A stretch of 64,000 bases of DNA from Harmothoe impar (lineage: Eukaryota; Annelida; Polychaeta; Phyllodocida; Polynoidae). This document shows positions 41,906 to 51,794 of this stretch, in pieces. Made by a program: the position numbers and the translations under genes. The notes beneath the pieces are model-generated. The model made no database searches. It was given only the letters and a program-made list of their open reading frames with translations, and was not told the origin of the DNA. Each line of letters starts with the position of its first letter. Within the stretch, counting starts at the first letter, position 1. The DNA lies in the NCBI GenBank assembly GCA_947462335.1, contig OX381718.1:38098976-38162975 (forward strand), written 5' to 3'.

Positions 41906-42382
41906 TATAAAAATCCATAGTAGCGTATCCTAAATAAGGTGGGATAGATCGTCATCCTTATTAGGGGCGGTACTCCAGTACCTAGCAGTTTATGGTGGTA
42001 GAGATGGATAGAGTCCAGCACCGGTATAGTGCTTCCATCTCTTGTGAAATATAAATATAAAAAGGTAGGTCCGTGCCTCCCTATAAATAAGTATCACAGG
42101 AGGATGATCCATATAATAGTTTATAGGTCACACAGTAATATAGTGACCACAGGATCAGGAGCCCTGGACAGTAGTAGAGCACCGACGGTTGTGGCTTAGG
42201 TGTAAACCACGGTTGAAGACATCAGGCTGCTTCCAGTTTGGTGGCAGTAGAGACTACGTTAAGTCACGACAGCACCGTCGGTCTGCTTCGGTTGTCCAGG
42301 GGCGTGTAGCTGCGTCGATGGTTTAGTTTTACCTCCGAGGGGCGGAACAGTGCACCCCAGAGGGCCTGACAGGGGACCATCC
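41906..42382 (-). other. Noncoding 3' part of the gypsy-type element
   Basis: Sequence between the extra frame and the nested insertion. No ORF of substance is supported on either strand. Confidence 0.6.
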
Positions 42383-44794
42383 TTAGGTGTCCATAGGGAC
42401 ACCGCCGGATGGCTTTCCTTCCCCATCAGGACTTCCTCCAGGAGGGGCCTCCGTGGTGCAAACCACAGCAGCCTCCACCTGGAGAGGAAGGGCTCCACCT
42501 GGAGCTACCGAGAGGGTACTCGGCGCCACAGTAGGCTCCCCGCCGCTGACCACCCGGGTAGAGTGTGCCATGAAAGAGAATGGCATCTCATACCTAGGTG
42601 GGTGTACTGACAGTACTGGGGTCACAGGAGGAGCAGGCCTTGCGGCAAGCCCCAACCTGGACTGGAGATCTGGAAAACCAGTTCTCTCCCACTCTGTCAG
42701 CTTCAGCCCGAATTGTCGGAAGAACTTGGCGTCACAAGTTGTCAACCTTGATTCAAGCTGCTCGATCGTAGCCCTCCAGAGGGCATGATCTTGCTCCAGA
42801 TTCGCCTCACGCTCGGCAAGGACTCTGGTGCGTTCAGCGACCCAAGCTTTTCCCTCCCGGATAGCCTGTTCTCTGAGCAACTTGTACTGCTCAAAGTAGG
42901 ACTTCTCCAAGAAAGAAACCTGAAACTGGAGTAGCTTACTTGCGTTTTCAGCCATTTTCGCCCTGTAGCACTCAAATCCGGGGACTAGAGTGTCAGAGAA
43001 TCCAGTGTCATAAGCAGGTCCGTCTCCAGGCAACACAGGTAACCCTGCTAGCCCTTCGTCAACAGCCCTGTGCTCAGGTACTGGAGTCACCTCGTCATCC
43101 CTTGCGGGGTCAGAGGTTGCTCCGTGCTGGGGTGGAGCAGTCGGCTGGGCTGACGCCCCATCCGGCTGTTGTACCTCTACCTGTTCAGCGTCACTGACAG
43201 GTGAGATACCCTCCTGTGTAGCCAAAGCTTTCTTTTGCTTCTGGCTCCACTTGTACTGCTTGACATAGTCAGCAGCAACCTGACCCGCCTGCTCGTCACC
43301 CAAAGAGTTCTGAACAATAGCCAGTGCATCACCCAGTTTCTGTCTTTCCTGCCGGGGCAGTTGGTCAGCAACCGGGGGCAATGCAACCGAAGATACCGTG
43401 ACGGTACCGACGGTTTGGCTACGGTCGACCTCAGATGTTACCGTGGCGGTGGCGACACGTTTCTTCGCAGGTTCACTGCGGGAACGGTCACGCCCACCTT
43501 TGGTATCATCCTTGGATGACTGGCGGCCCCTTTTCAGATCTTTCTTCTTAGGAGGGGTATCCTTTTTGACAGTGGGCATCGGAGTTTCTGTATCTGGCCC
43601 GAGATCGGTTTGTTCGCACTTGGCGCCCTTACACAATCTCTCCCAGTCAGCTTCCGTGAGGTAATTCAACTGTTTAAGTTTGTTGGTACGCCACTTATAC
43701 TGTAGATTTCCTACACGTTTGTGGCACCCCCAAACCTTCAGTGCAGCCTCAACTCCACGACTAATAGTGCGCTTGTGAACGCCCTTATTGTCGCAAAGAT
43801 GCCTTACCAAACCAGCCCTCCGTTGGCAACGGAATAGCTCGCCGTCACTGTACTCAGGGCAGGAGGTCGAAGAACTCCCACTCACACAGTACAAGTAGGG
43901 AAGCACATTCATGTGCTTTTCTACTAAATGACGGGCAAACTTGAACAGGTCTGGCCACCGTTTTGCGGCTGTCGCAGTCCCTTTCAGGCGCTGACAGCGA
44001 ACATACGGGCAGGGATCCCCTGGCACGTAGTTCTTATAAGCATATTTCAGCTTGGAGCGGCATGACTTGTGGATGTTAGGTTTATTCCCGTCCAACACTG
44101 CCCTGAGGTACACGAGGTACCAGTCAATGGGGTGGGAGTCACCTGTCAACCAGTCTTCGTCATCCGAACCCTCGGTCGTGTGAGGTGCAGGAAGAGCCAT
44201 TTTGCCATTTTCCTGAACTAAGTCAGAAAGGCTCAGGTTCTTCCGGTCATCATCACGGAGACACAAGTTCAGACGAACATGCGCTGCCTTGGCGCGGAGG
44301 CGGCGATTGGCCCTGCTCTCTGCGACAGACCATCCTTCGGCTTCCGCCTTGGATACTCTATCAGCAATAGCTTTGAGCCTTTCTGCCTCAGTCGGTGCGA
44401 CCTCTTCGGTAGCAGGAGTTTCAGGGGAAGATACAATCCTCCTCTTAGGCTTCCGCTTCCGTTTGGTCTTGACACGAACCGTGGACCCGTCTGATGAATC
44501 ACCATCAGGGACCGTCGGTTCTTTTGCCACTACACCGGCGGGTTTCGGAGAAGATCCCCCAGCAGGGTTCTTCTCCTGGTTGGTATTACTACCACCCAGA
44601 CCAGGTTCTGTTTTCGGAACAACATCACCCGACCCCTCAGGGTTAGGTTCTGCTGGTACCGAAGCCGAGCCTTGACCGACGGTTGGAGCACTGGTAGTGT
44701 CCATTTCCGTGTCAGACTCGAGAACTCGGTCTTCCCCGTCGGAGGCCTCAGCCTTCTCCGGGGCCGTGCATTTGCCATCTACACGGGCTGCCAT
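42383..44794 (-). CDS. Extra 803-aa frame of the gypsy-type element, function unknown
   Basis: A single uninterrupted frame downstream of pol, in the position where some gypsy elements carry envelope. It has no signal peptide and no membrane segment, so it is not an envelope. Residues 1-110 are acidic and Pro/Ser/Thr-rich; 111-119 are a strong basic nuclear-localisation-type cluster (KRKRKPKRR). Residues 262-340 hold Cys/His pairs that could form two atypical zinc fingers: Cys262, Cys267, His289, His294, then Cys303, Cys312, Cys323, His332, Cys334 and His340. Another basic region lies around 405-450. Residues about 614-705 look like coiled coil, followed by a Pro-rich tail. The features suggest a nuclear nucleic-acid-binding, oligomeric protein; this is inference. 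A TATA box lies about 170 bp upstream. I recognise no family. Confidence 0.85.
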   Translation of the reverse strand: MAARVDGKCTAPEKAEASDGEDRVLESDTEMDTTSAPTVGQGSASVPAEPNPEGSGDVVPKTEPGLGGSNTNQEKNPAGGSSPKPAGVVAKEPTVPDGDSSDGSTVRVKTKRKRKPKRRIVSSPETPATEEVAPTEAERLKAIADRVSKAEAEGWSVAESRANRRLRAKAAHVRLNLCLRDDDRKNLSLSDLVQENGKMALPAPHTTEGSDDEDWLTGDSHPIDWYLVYLRAVLDGNKPNIHKSCRSKLKYAYKNYVPGDPCPYVRCQRLKGTATAAKRWPDLFKFARHLVEKHMNVLPYLYCVSGSSSTSCPEYSDGELFRCQRRAGLVRHLCDNKGVHKRTISRGVEAALKVWGCHKRVGNLQYKWRTNKLKQLNYLTEADWERLCKGAKCEQTDLGPDTETPMPTVKKDTPPKKKDLKRGRQSSKDDTKGGRDRSRSEPAKKRVATATVTSEVDRSQTVGTVTVSSVALPPVADQLPRQERQKLGDALAIVQNSLGDEQAGQVAADYVKQYKWSQKQKKALATQEGISPVSDAEQVEVQQPDGASAQPTAPPQHGATSDPARDDEVTPVPEHRAVDEGLAGLPVLPGDGPAYDTGFSDTLVPGFECYRAKMAENASKLLQFQVSFLEKSYFEQYKLLREQAIREGKAWVAERTRVLAEREANLEQDHALWRATIEQLESRLTTCDAKFFRQFGLKLTEWERTGFPDLQSRLGLAARPAPPVTPVLSVHPPRYEMPFSFMAHSTRVVSGGEPTVAPSTLSVAPGGALPLQVEAAVVCTTEAPPGGSPDGEGKPSGGVPMDT

Positions 44795-45475
44795 ACCGTT
44801 AGCTCAGGCGTAGGTGAACCTCACGGTTCACTCACCCGAGCCTTTAGTAGGACAGCAAGCAAACAATAGTGTAGGTACTGCCGGGCAGACCTAGGCACCA
44901 CTGATCAACACGTTACCCTACGGGCAAACGTGCTGATCTGAAGAAGCCTGGCTGCCTGTGGGGCTTATATACCCCACCCGTCCCCCGTGACCCCGCCCCT
45001 TGACCGGCTTCTCAGCCAATCAGGGGTCGCGTCTCCAAGACGCGCCGAGGTGACCCAATTTCTCACGGCTCATTTGGCGGGAGAAATCGATCAGGTGACG
45101 CGGGCAGCGCCCTTCCCACGCCTGGCATATCCGACGGTGGGAACACTCACTGTTGTTTACAATTTTCGTGGCGGAGCCACCGGAAAACCCGGGAATGATG
45201 TACCGGCGTTAGAGGACATACACAGCAGCGTGTTACTAAGCAATATGTGGTCAAAACTAATCCCATACTTAGAATTAATCGGCAAAGCCAGCCACCCGCC
45301 CTGAACACGTGCTTTTCTACCTCCAACGGATAACCACACCGGATAACCCGTCTCTTCTCGTTGTGTTTTGGTGATCGAGTACCGGGCCAATGACCACCGG
45401 CCCAGTACGGAACTGTCCATGGAAATTTAATCAAGCCAGCAGCTAAATGTCGTCAACAAGGTAAGAAAAAAATGT
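44795..45475 (-). promoter_or_regulatory. Internal promoter region for the 803-aa frame
   Basis: On the minus strand TATATAAG (44964-44971) stands in a GC-rich context (GGTATATAAGCCCC), with GGGGCGGGG about 25 bp further upstream (near 44991-45001). The same TATATAAG core is used in the LTRs. The ATG is about 170 bp downstream, leaving a normal-length leader. No ORF crosses this spacer between pol and the extra frame. Confidence 0.6.
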
Positions 45476-48382
45476 TTACACAATTTTATCTCGCTCTCTG
45501 ACACGTGTACTCCTCCGTAGACCTTGTACCGGTATGTCCAGCAATGATGACACCGGAGGTATCACCCTGCTTTGTTTACCGGTGTCTACGGTTAGTCCTT
45601 TACGCACAGCTGACCTTTTTTTACGAGGCCTACCGCGCTTGGGCTTGGTAACACACGACTGTGGTTCAATCGGTAATTTCCATGGACGACCCCTTCGGCG
45701 TGTTACCGTCGGTACCGATGGTATGACCGTTGGTCCTGCCTTCGGTATCTTCGGTAGCACAGGTTCGGTTGGTGCTGGTACTCGACCAGCACCGAGGGAA
45801 TCATCACCGTCATCTATATGTGGAACTCCATACCAAGGTCGGAGTCTAGCCACATGTGATTTAGTAAGAGTCCCTTTTTGCAACCGTATTACTACAGTAG
45901 TTTCACTCACCACCATAGTAACCGTATGCGGACCATCCCAGGAGTACAGGGTCTTGACTTTGGAATTTGGTGTGCTAAATCTCGCGACCTTATCCCCCAC
46001 CTTGAATTGGCGGAGTTTAAGGCCCGTGTCATAGCCCACTTTCTGCAAACTAGCAGATTTTTCCAAGTTGTCCCTTACTACTCCATAGGACTCGCGTAAT
46101 GATTGTCGAAGTGATTCAACAAACATCACTGTGCAGGGTTGCTCGAGCTGGTGTCCCTGCACTCCATAGACCATGTCACTAGGCATGACTATGTCTTCAC
46201 CCATTACGAGCATATTAGGCGTACAGCCCGTCGACGCATGTTCGGTAGCATTGTAAGCATGGGAGATATAGCGAGCGTGCTCATCCCAATCATCCCGGTG
46301 CTCATTAACCATTGTCGTGAGACATTGGATCAACGTCCGATTGAAACGTTCCACCATACCATCCGATTGAGGTCGGTAGGGGTTCGTATGCGTCTTGCAG
46401 ATGTGTATTTTACTACACAGTTCTGCCCACAGTCGAGATTCAAACTCGCGACCCTGGTCGGAGTGAAGCATTAAAGGACCTCCCCACGTGAGGATCCAAT
46501 TCTCGAAAAGTGCTTCTGCGCAGGTAACAGCTGTATGATTTACCATTGGATATACTTGGACATACTTGGTATAGTAGTCCTGTACCACCATCATACAGGT
46601 ATTCCCACGGGGGGTCGTGTTGAAACCACTAATGATATCAACAGCGATCCGGGCAAATCGAACACCGAATAGCTCTTGACTTAGAGGTAGTTTACCAATA
46701 CCAGGTCCAGGCTTTGATAAACAGCATTGGGGACATTGTTTCACCCAACGCCGTATGTCCAAAGTCACACCAGGCCAGTAATATCTACTCTTAATCTTTG
46801 CCTCAGTTCGTTGTCTGCCAAAGTGTGCTGAAGTTCGGTGGCCATGACAGTAATTGAGCAACTGCAGTCTGAGTGACAAAGGCACTACAGACTGAGCTGT
46901 TCTCCTCCTGCCAGGTTGCACCCTCCAGCGGCACAATACACTGTTCCGTATAAAAAGATTATCCCACTGAGCTAACAGTTGTCTAACTTCTTTACATTCC
47001 AGCGAAAGTGCGGGGCGAACAGGCTTGGACAGGCCCAACAACTTCAAGGAGTACACCCTCGAAATAGCCGGATCTGCAAGCTGCTCATCCTTCAAGTGAT
47101 TTAACGTCCAGTTAGGAACTTTCGCACCCACAGACGCAATCACTGCATTGTGAGACCCACAGTCTCGGCAGTCTACACGGTGACAGTTCCGGATAGGATA
47201 GCGGGACAAGCTGTCCGCATTCACATGATCTACTCCACTCCTGTGTATGATATGCTCATTTGTCATGCCAAACTCAGAGAGGTGGTTCAACCATCTACCC
47301 ATCATCCCCTCAGCGTCCTTGAAGTTAAGGAGCCACTGCAGAGATGAATGATCCGTCCGTACGAGATAATTCCCACCATATAGGAAATGTCTGTACTTTT
47401 TTGTGTAAACCACCACTGCCAAGAGTTCACGCTTGGTTGTGCAGTAGTTACGTTGTGTTTTGCTTAGACTGTTGGATGAAAATGCCAGCGGCACTTCTCG
47501 TCCATCCTGGATCTGCGACAAGGCAGCACCAATACTTGTATTAGAAGCATCAGTGTCCAAGATGAACTTACCAACAGGTGCAGGGTAGTGTAAAACAGGT
47601 GTTTCTAAGAAGAGTCTCTTTAACTCACTGAAAGACTGTTCTGCGGCTGGAGACCAGACTATTTTAGCCTTAGCCTTCTTCTCTCCAATCATCAGCTCTT
47701 GTAAGGGAGCTGCGACTCTCGAGAATCCAGGTATAAAATCTCTGTAGTATGAACAAAACCCGATGAAAGGGCGTATCTCCTTCGTGTCCATTGGACGAGG
47801 CCAGTTCTGTACCACTTCGATCTTATGAGGATCAGCCATGATGCCATGTTCAGGAACAATTCTACCTAGGTATTCAACTGATTTCCTAAAAAGCTTGCAC
47901 TTTGAAGGTTTCAATTTCAGACCATATGATAAGATGCGTTTCAGCACAGCTTGGAGGTTCTGTAGAGTTTCCTCCACAGAACCACCGAAGACGATGATGT
48001 CGTCCAAGTATACTAGGCACTTCTTCCAAAGTAAACCCCGTAACATGGTTTCCATCATTGCCTCGAAGGTTGCCGGGGCATTGCATAGCCCAAATGGCAT
48101 GACGTTGAACTCAAATAGTCCCATATGGGTAGAAAATGCGTTTTTTTCTCGGTCCCGGGGGTCCATGCCGATCTGCCAATAACCAGATTGTAAATCTAGT
48201 GTACAGAACCATTTCGCCCCACCCAGAGATTCCACACATTCATCTATCCGAGGTAGAGGATATGCATTCTTCCTAGTGAGTCCGTTCAACTTCCTATAGT
48301 CGATGCAAAATCGACAGGAACCATCCTTCTTGGTGACCATCACCACAGGACTTGACCATGGACTCTCACTAGGTTGAATCAC
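45476..48382 (-). CDS. pol: Gypsy-type pol: reverse transcriptase, RNase H, integrase (968 aa)
   Basis: Numbering is from a GTG at 48382, because the true N-terminal part is missing. RT: QPSESPWSSPVVMV at 3-16, then the FGLCNAPATF block, and catalytic YLDD at 125-128. RNase H: Asp276, Glu319 and Asp344. Integrase: zinc-binding His515, His520, Cys550, Cys553; catalytic Asp582, Asp642 and Glu678 (35 residues between the last two). A GPY/F-like segment (YSWDGPHTV) follows. The Arg/Lys-rich tail has two AT-hook motifs, RRRGRPWK and KRGRPRKK. It replicates the element's RNA and inserts the DNA. All catalytic residues are present, but the N-terminal RT arm expected before QPSES is absent and the frame differs from protease, so this copy is likely unable to make normal Pol. 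Confidence 0.95.
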   Translation of the reverse strand: MIQPSESPWSSPVVMVTKKDGSCRFCIDYRKLNGLTRKNAYPLPRIDECVESLGGAKWFCTLDLQSGYWQIGMDPRDREKNAFSTHMGLFEFNVMPFGLCNAPATFEAMMETMLRGLLWKKCLVYLDDIIVFGGSVEETLQNLQAVLKRILSYGLKLKPSKCKLFRKSVEYLGRIVPEHGIMADPHKIEVVQNWPRPMDTKEIRPFIGFCSYYRDFIPGFSRVAAPLQELMIGEKKAKAKIVWSPAAEQSFSELKRLFLETPVLHYPAPVGKFILDTDASNTSIGAALSQIQDGREVPLAFSSNSLSKTQRNYCTTKRELLAVVVYTKKYRHFLYGGNYLVRTDHSSLQWLLNFKDAEGMMGRWLNHLSEFGMTNEHIIHRSGVDHVNADSLSRYPIRNCHRVDCRDCGSHNAVIASVGAKVPNWTLNHLKDEQLADPAISRVYSLKLLGLSKPVRPALSLECKEVRQLLAQWDNLFIRNSVLCRWRVQPGRRRTAQSVVPLSLRLQLLNYCHGHRTSAHFGRQRTEAKIKSRYYWPGVTLDIRRWVKQCPQCCLSKPGPGIGKLPLSQELFGVRFARIAVDIISGFNTTPRGNTCMMVVQDYYTKYVQVYPMVNHTAVTCAEALFENWILTWGGPLMLHSDQGREFESRLWAELCSKIHICKTHTNPYRPQSDGMVERFNRTLIQCLTTMVNEHRDDWDEHARYISHAYNATEHASTGCTPNMLVMGEDIVMPSDMVYGVQGHQLEQPCTVMFVESLRQSLRESYGVVRDNLEKSASLQKVGYDTGLKLRQFKVGDKVARFSTPNSKVKTLYSWDGPHTVTMVVSETTVVIRLQKGTLTKSHVARLRPWYGVPHIDDGDDSLGAGRVPAPTEPVLPKIPKAGPTVIPSVPTVTRRRGRPWKLPIEPQSCVTKPKRGRPRKKRSAVRKGLTVDTGKQSRVIPPVSSLLDIPVQGLRRSTRVRERDKIV

Positions 48383-49508
48383 AGTGAATCACAGTATTGG
48401 TACGCCCTAGAGGATCTCCTGGTTGCGCAAAGGCATCAGATAACTCCGACAGCTCATTTGCCACCATTTCGCTCTCTAGGGTTGTGAGGTGTGACTCACA
48501 CAACAGGGACCTTAAATGTTTCGGTAGGTTGGATTTAGCTAGAGCCTCTTCGTGGGAAGAGTCTCCCGCCACCACACCTACTTCCACAAAGTCCGTAGTT
48601 AGTGAGTCTACCCCATATGCTCGCGTGGTGTTACCAATAGGCGTCCCCTTTCGTAGAGTGATTTCTCTACTACTCGAGTTACAAATCGGTATCACCCCCC
48701 AACGAGCGTTGGCCAGGTAAGTATGATAGCCAGCAAGACCTAACTCAGAGAGCTTTTGATCTTCTGGTTCAAACATTCCCGGCCGTTTGGCCTGCACTCC
48801 CACGCAGCTGACTAGGACATCTGATACATGTCCTGCTGCCAACTTTGTGTCTTGTGCCACTGACGCCACAGAAGAACCATTCCTTAAAACGCACTGTACA
48901 GATTGTTTATAAGGATGTTTAATCTGAAGTCGGCCTGTTGCGGTGTTCATTGTTACCCCGTAAAGAGCAGCAAAGTCCATCCCCAGTATGCCATCATCAG
49001 TGATGTCGGTGATGGTTGGACATATCCAGTATGTCTTGCCATCGACCAACATAGGTTTGACAGTTCTGCCATAAGTCTGCATACTATCTCCCGTAGCAGT
49101 CCGAGCCTTTACTCCCAGTAGCGGAGCTTCGGGCTGGTTGCAAAGACGGGCCATGAATTTACGATCGACCAAGGTGTGAGATGCACCCGTGTCGACCAAA
49201 AATTCACCACGCGTCCCGGAAATAACCAGACTCAGGTACCAACGCTGTCCCCGTAAAGGGACACACTCAGAGGTCAGCATCGGGCTTCCCCCTCCATCCA
49301 TAGCAACCCCTTTTGTCAGGAGATAATCCCAACACGGGTCGCTCGGGGAGTCTTGAATCACACTGCTCTGGGCAATTGATTCTAACCAAGACTCCTCTAA
49401 GCCAGCGACTACAGAATCCTCCGGATTCCGTTCGTCCTTGCCAGCCCCGCCTTGCCAGACGCTTACAGGTTGTACAGACCCTTCTGCCTCTGCGCGGCCT
49501 TGGTTCAT
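48369..49508 (-). CDS. Gypsy-type aspartic protease frame (379 aa from first Met)
   Basis: The catalytic loop FLVDTGASHTLVD has its Asp at residue 106 from the Met at 49508, and the second conserved element ILGMD lies at 174-178. Retroviral-type aspartic proteases act as dimers and cut Gag and Pol. The open frame continues upstream of this Met and overlaps the gag stop in the -1 frame, so normal expression is probably by -1 frameshift near gag's last codons (GGAAAAC precedes the stop, not a canonical slippery heptamer). After LGRTNTVIH the frame reads only a few residues to TAG, where related elements continue directly into RT; a deletion is inferred here. Confidence 0.88.
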   Translation of the reverse strand: MNQGRAEAEGSVQPVSVWQGGAGKDERNPEDSVVAGLEESWLESIAQSSVIQDSPSDPCWDYLLTKGVAMDGGGSPMLTSECVPLRGQRWYLSLVISGTRGEFLVDTGASHTLVDRKFMARLCNQPEAPLLGVKARTATGDSMQTYGRTVKPMLVDGKTYWICPTITDITDDGILGMDFAALYGVTMNTATGRLQIKHPYKQSVQCVLRNGSSVASVAQDTKLAAGHVSDVLVSCVGVQAKRPGMFEPEDQKLSELGLAGYHTYLANARWGVIPICNSSSREITLRKGTPIGNTTRAYGVDSLTTDFVEVGVVAGDSSHEEALAKSNLPKHLRSLLCESHLTTLESEMVANELSELSDAFAQPGDPLGRTNTVIHCDST

Positions 49509-49591
49509 GGAAGAGTTAACACCGTCTACTAATCCCTTACAGGTATGGCTAACTGTGGGGGCGCCATCCTTGCCAAGAGGATGGGCCCCAT

Positions 49592-51745
49592 TCAGTTTTC
49601 CGTCTCCTTTTCGGTTTTAGCAGCGACGGGTGCAGGGGCTTTGCATTCGCTAGCCCAATGACCCATCTTTTGACAGCGTCTACATGGCTGAGGTTTCGTG
49701 TCCTTTTTCTTCTTTTTCCTTCTCTTTCCAGATCCAGAATCAGAAGTGGACGCAGAGCTCTTTTCTAAGTGCTTCCGCAACAAACCCTCAATCATCTTTT
49801 CCATGTCCCTGTCAGGCATTACTGCCGCCACCTCCTCGGAGGCGGGCTGTTTTTTCTTAGGTGGTTTTGTGGCGGCCTCTACCACCTGAGCTCCTTTCGG
49901 GGCTACAGATGGAGCTGCCGACACTCCTCCACTAGGAAAAACAGCCTGTTTGGTGTCATACACATCTGCATGGTCAAAAAGGTCAGCTAGAGATAAGTCC
50001 GGCTGCCATTTCTCCCGCAGATATGCCTGGAGATTGGTGTCTCTGACTCCATTGACAAACCTGGAGGTTAACTCCTGGATGACAGTGGGGGTGTCAGGTC
50101 TACATCCCTGATAACACTCGGATATCAGTTCCTGTAGAGCAAATCCGTAGGATCTCAGATGCTCGTCCTTGCGTTGGACACGTTTGAGCAGCTGAGTCCT
50201 TGGGTCATGCTCACCAATCTTCCCAATCGCCCATTCAGCTGTTTCTTCAAGTGAGCTCAATGTCTTGATCTTCACTCTCTCGAATGCCAAAAGGGCTGGT
50301 TCACCTGGCCCGTTGCAGAGTGCCTGCTTCAGAGCAACCAGCGCTTGCTGATTGTTCCAGCGATTGCTCTCCACAATAGCCTTGAACCGAACTTTGTACT
50401 TTCTCCAGGGTGGCGACCCTGTGAAAGGCGGAATATCGATGGCCTTTTGACGGGCTGCATCAGGATGTTTGATCTCCCCAAAGTTGAAAGGAGCATACCG
50501 TTCATCCAGTTCATCGATGTCCCGCGGGACGATGTCTGTCCCCAGCTTCTCAATAGCCGGGTTCCGGTCGTACTTTGCCCGCTGGACAGGAGTTAAGCCC
50601 TGTCTAGCTCTGGGTTTCGGTACTGGAACTGAGACCAAGGTCTGCTGTTGGTTCAACATCGTTGAACCAGTAGATGGGTGGGTGTACCCTGGAGGTGTTG
50701 CCGTGCCCCCAAAGGCGCCACCACAGACCGGAGTCTGTAGATAGCTAGCCCCCATCTGAGGTGTCATACCTGTTACCGTAGTGTGTACTAGCGGCGGGAC
50801 ACTTGAAGGTGTCACTGTCGTGTACACATTGGGTACGGGTATGACTGGAGGTACCACCGTGGTAGGTGGTGGTACTTGCTCCGACTTCGTCTTCAGGTCA
50901 TGATTGACTTGCCTTAAGCTTGCGAGGTCTTGTCTGGCTAAGTGGAGCTGCGTGCTCAAATCCTTTCCCAAGGAATTTAAGCTTGCAACCTCACATTCGC
51001 CAGACACCCTCTGGTGCAAAAGTTTGTCAACCTCCACCTTGTGGGAAGCCATCTCGTTCTGGAGTTCCAGCAGGAACTTTTTCTTCTCATCAACCTCCCT
51101 TAGGAATAACTTCCTAGTTTGATTGATGGAAGCAAGTTCCTTCCGGGCTTCCGCGAGCTCATGCAACTCAGTTTTCCTGGTGGGGATACCCATGGCAGCT
51201 AGTAGGTCCCCATCCAGTGGTAAACTGGATGGCTCATCTACTGCTGGCGGATACCCCTTACCAGGAGCTTCTGTTGCCACATTAGTCTTCTTTGATAGCC
51301 CGCCACCCCCCATACCGTTCGGTGTAGGAGTGGCACCATCAGTGAAAACCGACGTGTCTGGATCCAATGAAGGATCTGCTACCGTTGGTGTAGAACCGAA
51401 GGCAGCTGGGCCGAGAGTTTTAGGCTCTCTACCCGGTATCTTCTGACCCTCAGGACAAAAAAGATTCGTGGAAAGGGAGTCCAACGATCTCCTGGAGCTT
51501 ATATCAAAGGGTCCCGGGATTGGAGATTGCTCCCCATCCTCTCCTTTGGTAAAGGCTTCCACAATAGGATCACCTATTGCTTCTTGGGAGAGGTCGTCAC
51601 CGGGCACCTCCAAGGCTGCCCGGCTCTCCCCCCTATTGGATTTGCCTGTGAAGAAGCGTACATTCTGTACGGCTTCTTCACGTTCCTCAGCAGGGGTTTT
51701 AGTCCTGCCGCTGAACGAGCTGACAAAATCGTATAGGTAATCCAT
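49592..51745 (-). CDS. gag: Gypsy-type Gag (717 aa)
   Basis: First large frame after the primer site; the ATG at 51745 lies about 60 bp from the 5' LTR. Residues about 190-300 form a long heptad-like coiled coil, unusual for a short Gag. The capsid-like domain (about 440-610) starts near IDIPPFTGSPPWRKY and has the W...F and F..L..L spacing of the retrotransposon gag family. A basic, Lys-rich stretch precedes a single CX2CX4HX4C zinc knuckle at residues 688-701 (CRRCQKMGHWASEC), the RNA-binding nucleocapsid module. It would assemble the particle that packages element RNA. The frame is intact. Protease continues in the -1 frame at its end. Confidence 0.93.
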   Translation of the reverse strand: MDYLYDFVSSFSGRTKTPAEEREEAVQNVRFFTGKSNRGESRAALEVPGDDLSQEAIGDPIVEAFTKGEDGEQSPIPGPFDISSRRSLDSLSTNLFCPEGQKIPGREPKTLGPAAFGSTPTVADPSLDPDTSVFTDGATPTPNGMGGGGLSKKTNVATEAPGKGYPPAVDEPSSLPLDGDLLAAMGIPTRKTELHELAEARKELASINQTRKLFLREVDEKKKFLLELQNEMASHKVEVDKLLHQRVSGECEVASLNSLGKDLSTQLHLARQDLASLRQVNHDLKTKSEQVPPPTTVVPPVIPVPNVYTTVTPSSVPPLVHTTVTGMTPQMGASYLQTPVCGGAFGGTATPPGYTHPSTGSTMLNQQQTLVSVPVPKPRARQGLTPVQRAKYDRNPAIEKLGTDIVPRDIDELDERYAPFNFGEIKHPDAARQKAIDIPPFTGSPPWRKYKVRFKAIVESNRWNNQQALVALKQALCNGPGEPALLAFERVKIKTLSSLEETAEWAIGKIGEHDPRTQLLKRVQRKDEHLRSYGFALQELISECYQGCRPDTPTVIQELTSRFVNGVRDTNLQAYLREKWQPDLSLADLFDHADVYDTKQAVFPSGGVSAAPSVAPKGAQVVEAATKPPKKKQPASEEVAAVMPDRDMEKMIEGLLRKHLEKSSASTSDSGSGKRRKKKKKDTKPQPCRRCQKMGHWASECKAPAPVAAKTEKETEN

Positions 51746-51794
51746 ATACTGTAAGTCTATTTAATACCCTATCAATGGTCGGTTCGATCAAGTG

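Noticed and set aside
42383..44794. Envelope gene in the usual env position
   Set aside because: No signal peptide, membrane segment or glycoprotein-like Cys pattern; nuclear-type basic clusters instead.
42387..44869. Several plus-strand ORFs of 60-133 codons
   Set aside because: Antisense shadows of the 803-codon minus-strand frame; biased composition and no domains.
45534..48182. Plus-strand ORFs up to 166 codons
   Set aside because: Antisense of pol, whose catalytic motifs are clear on the minus strand.
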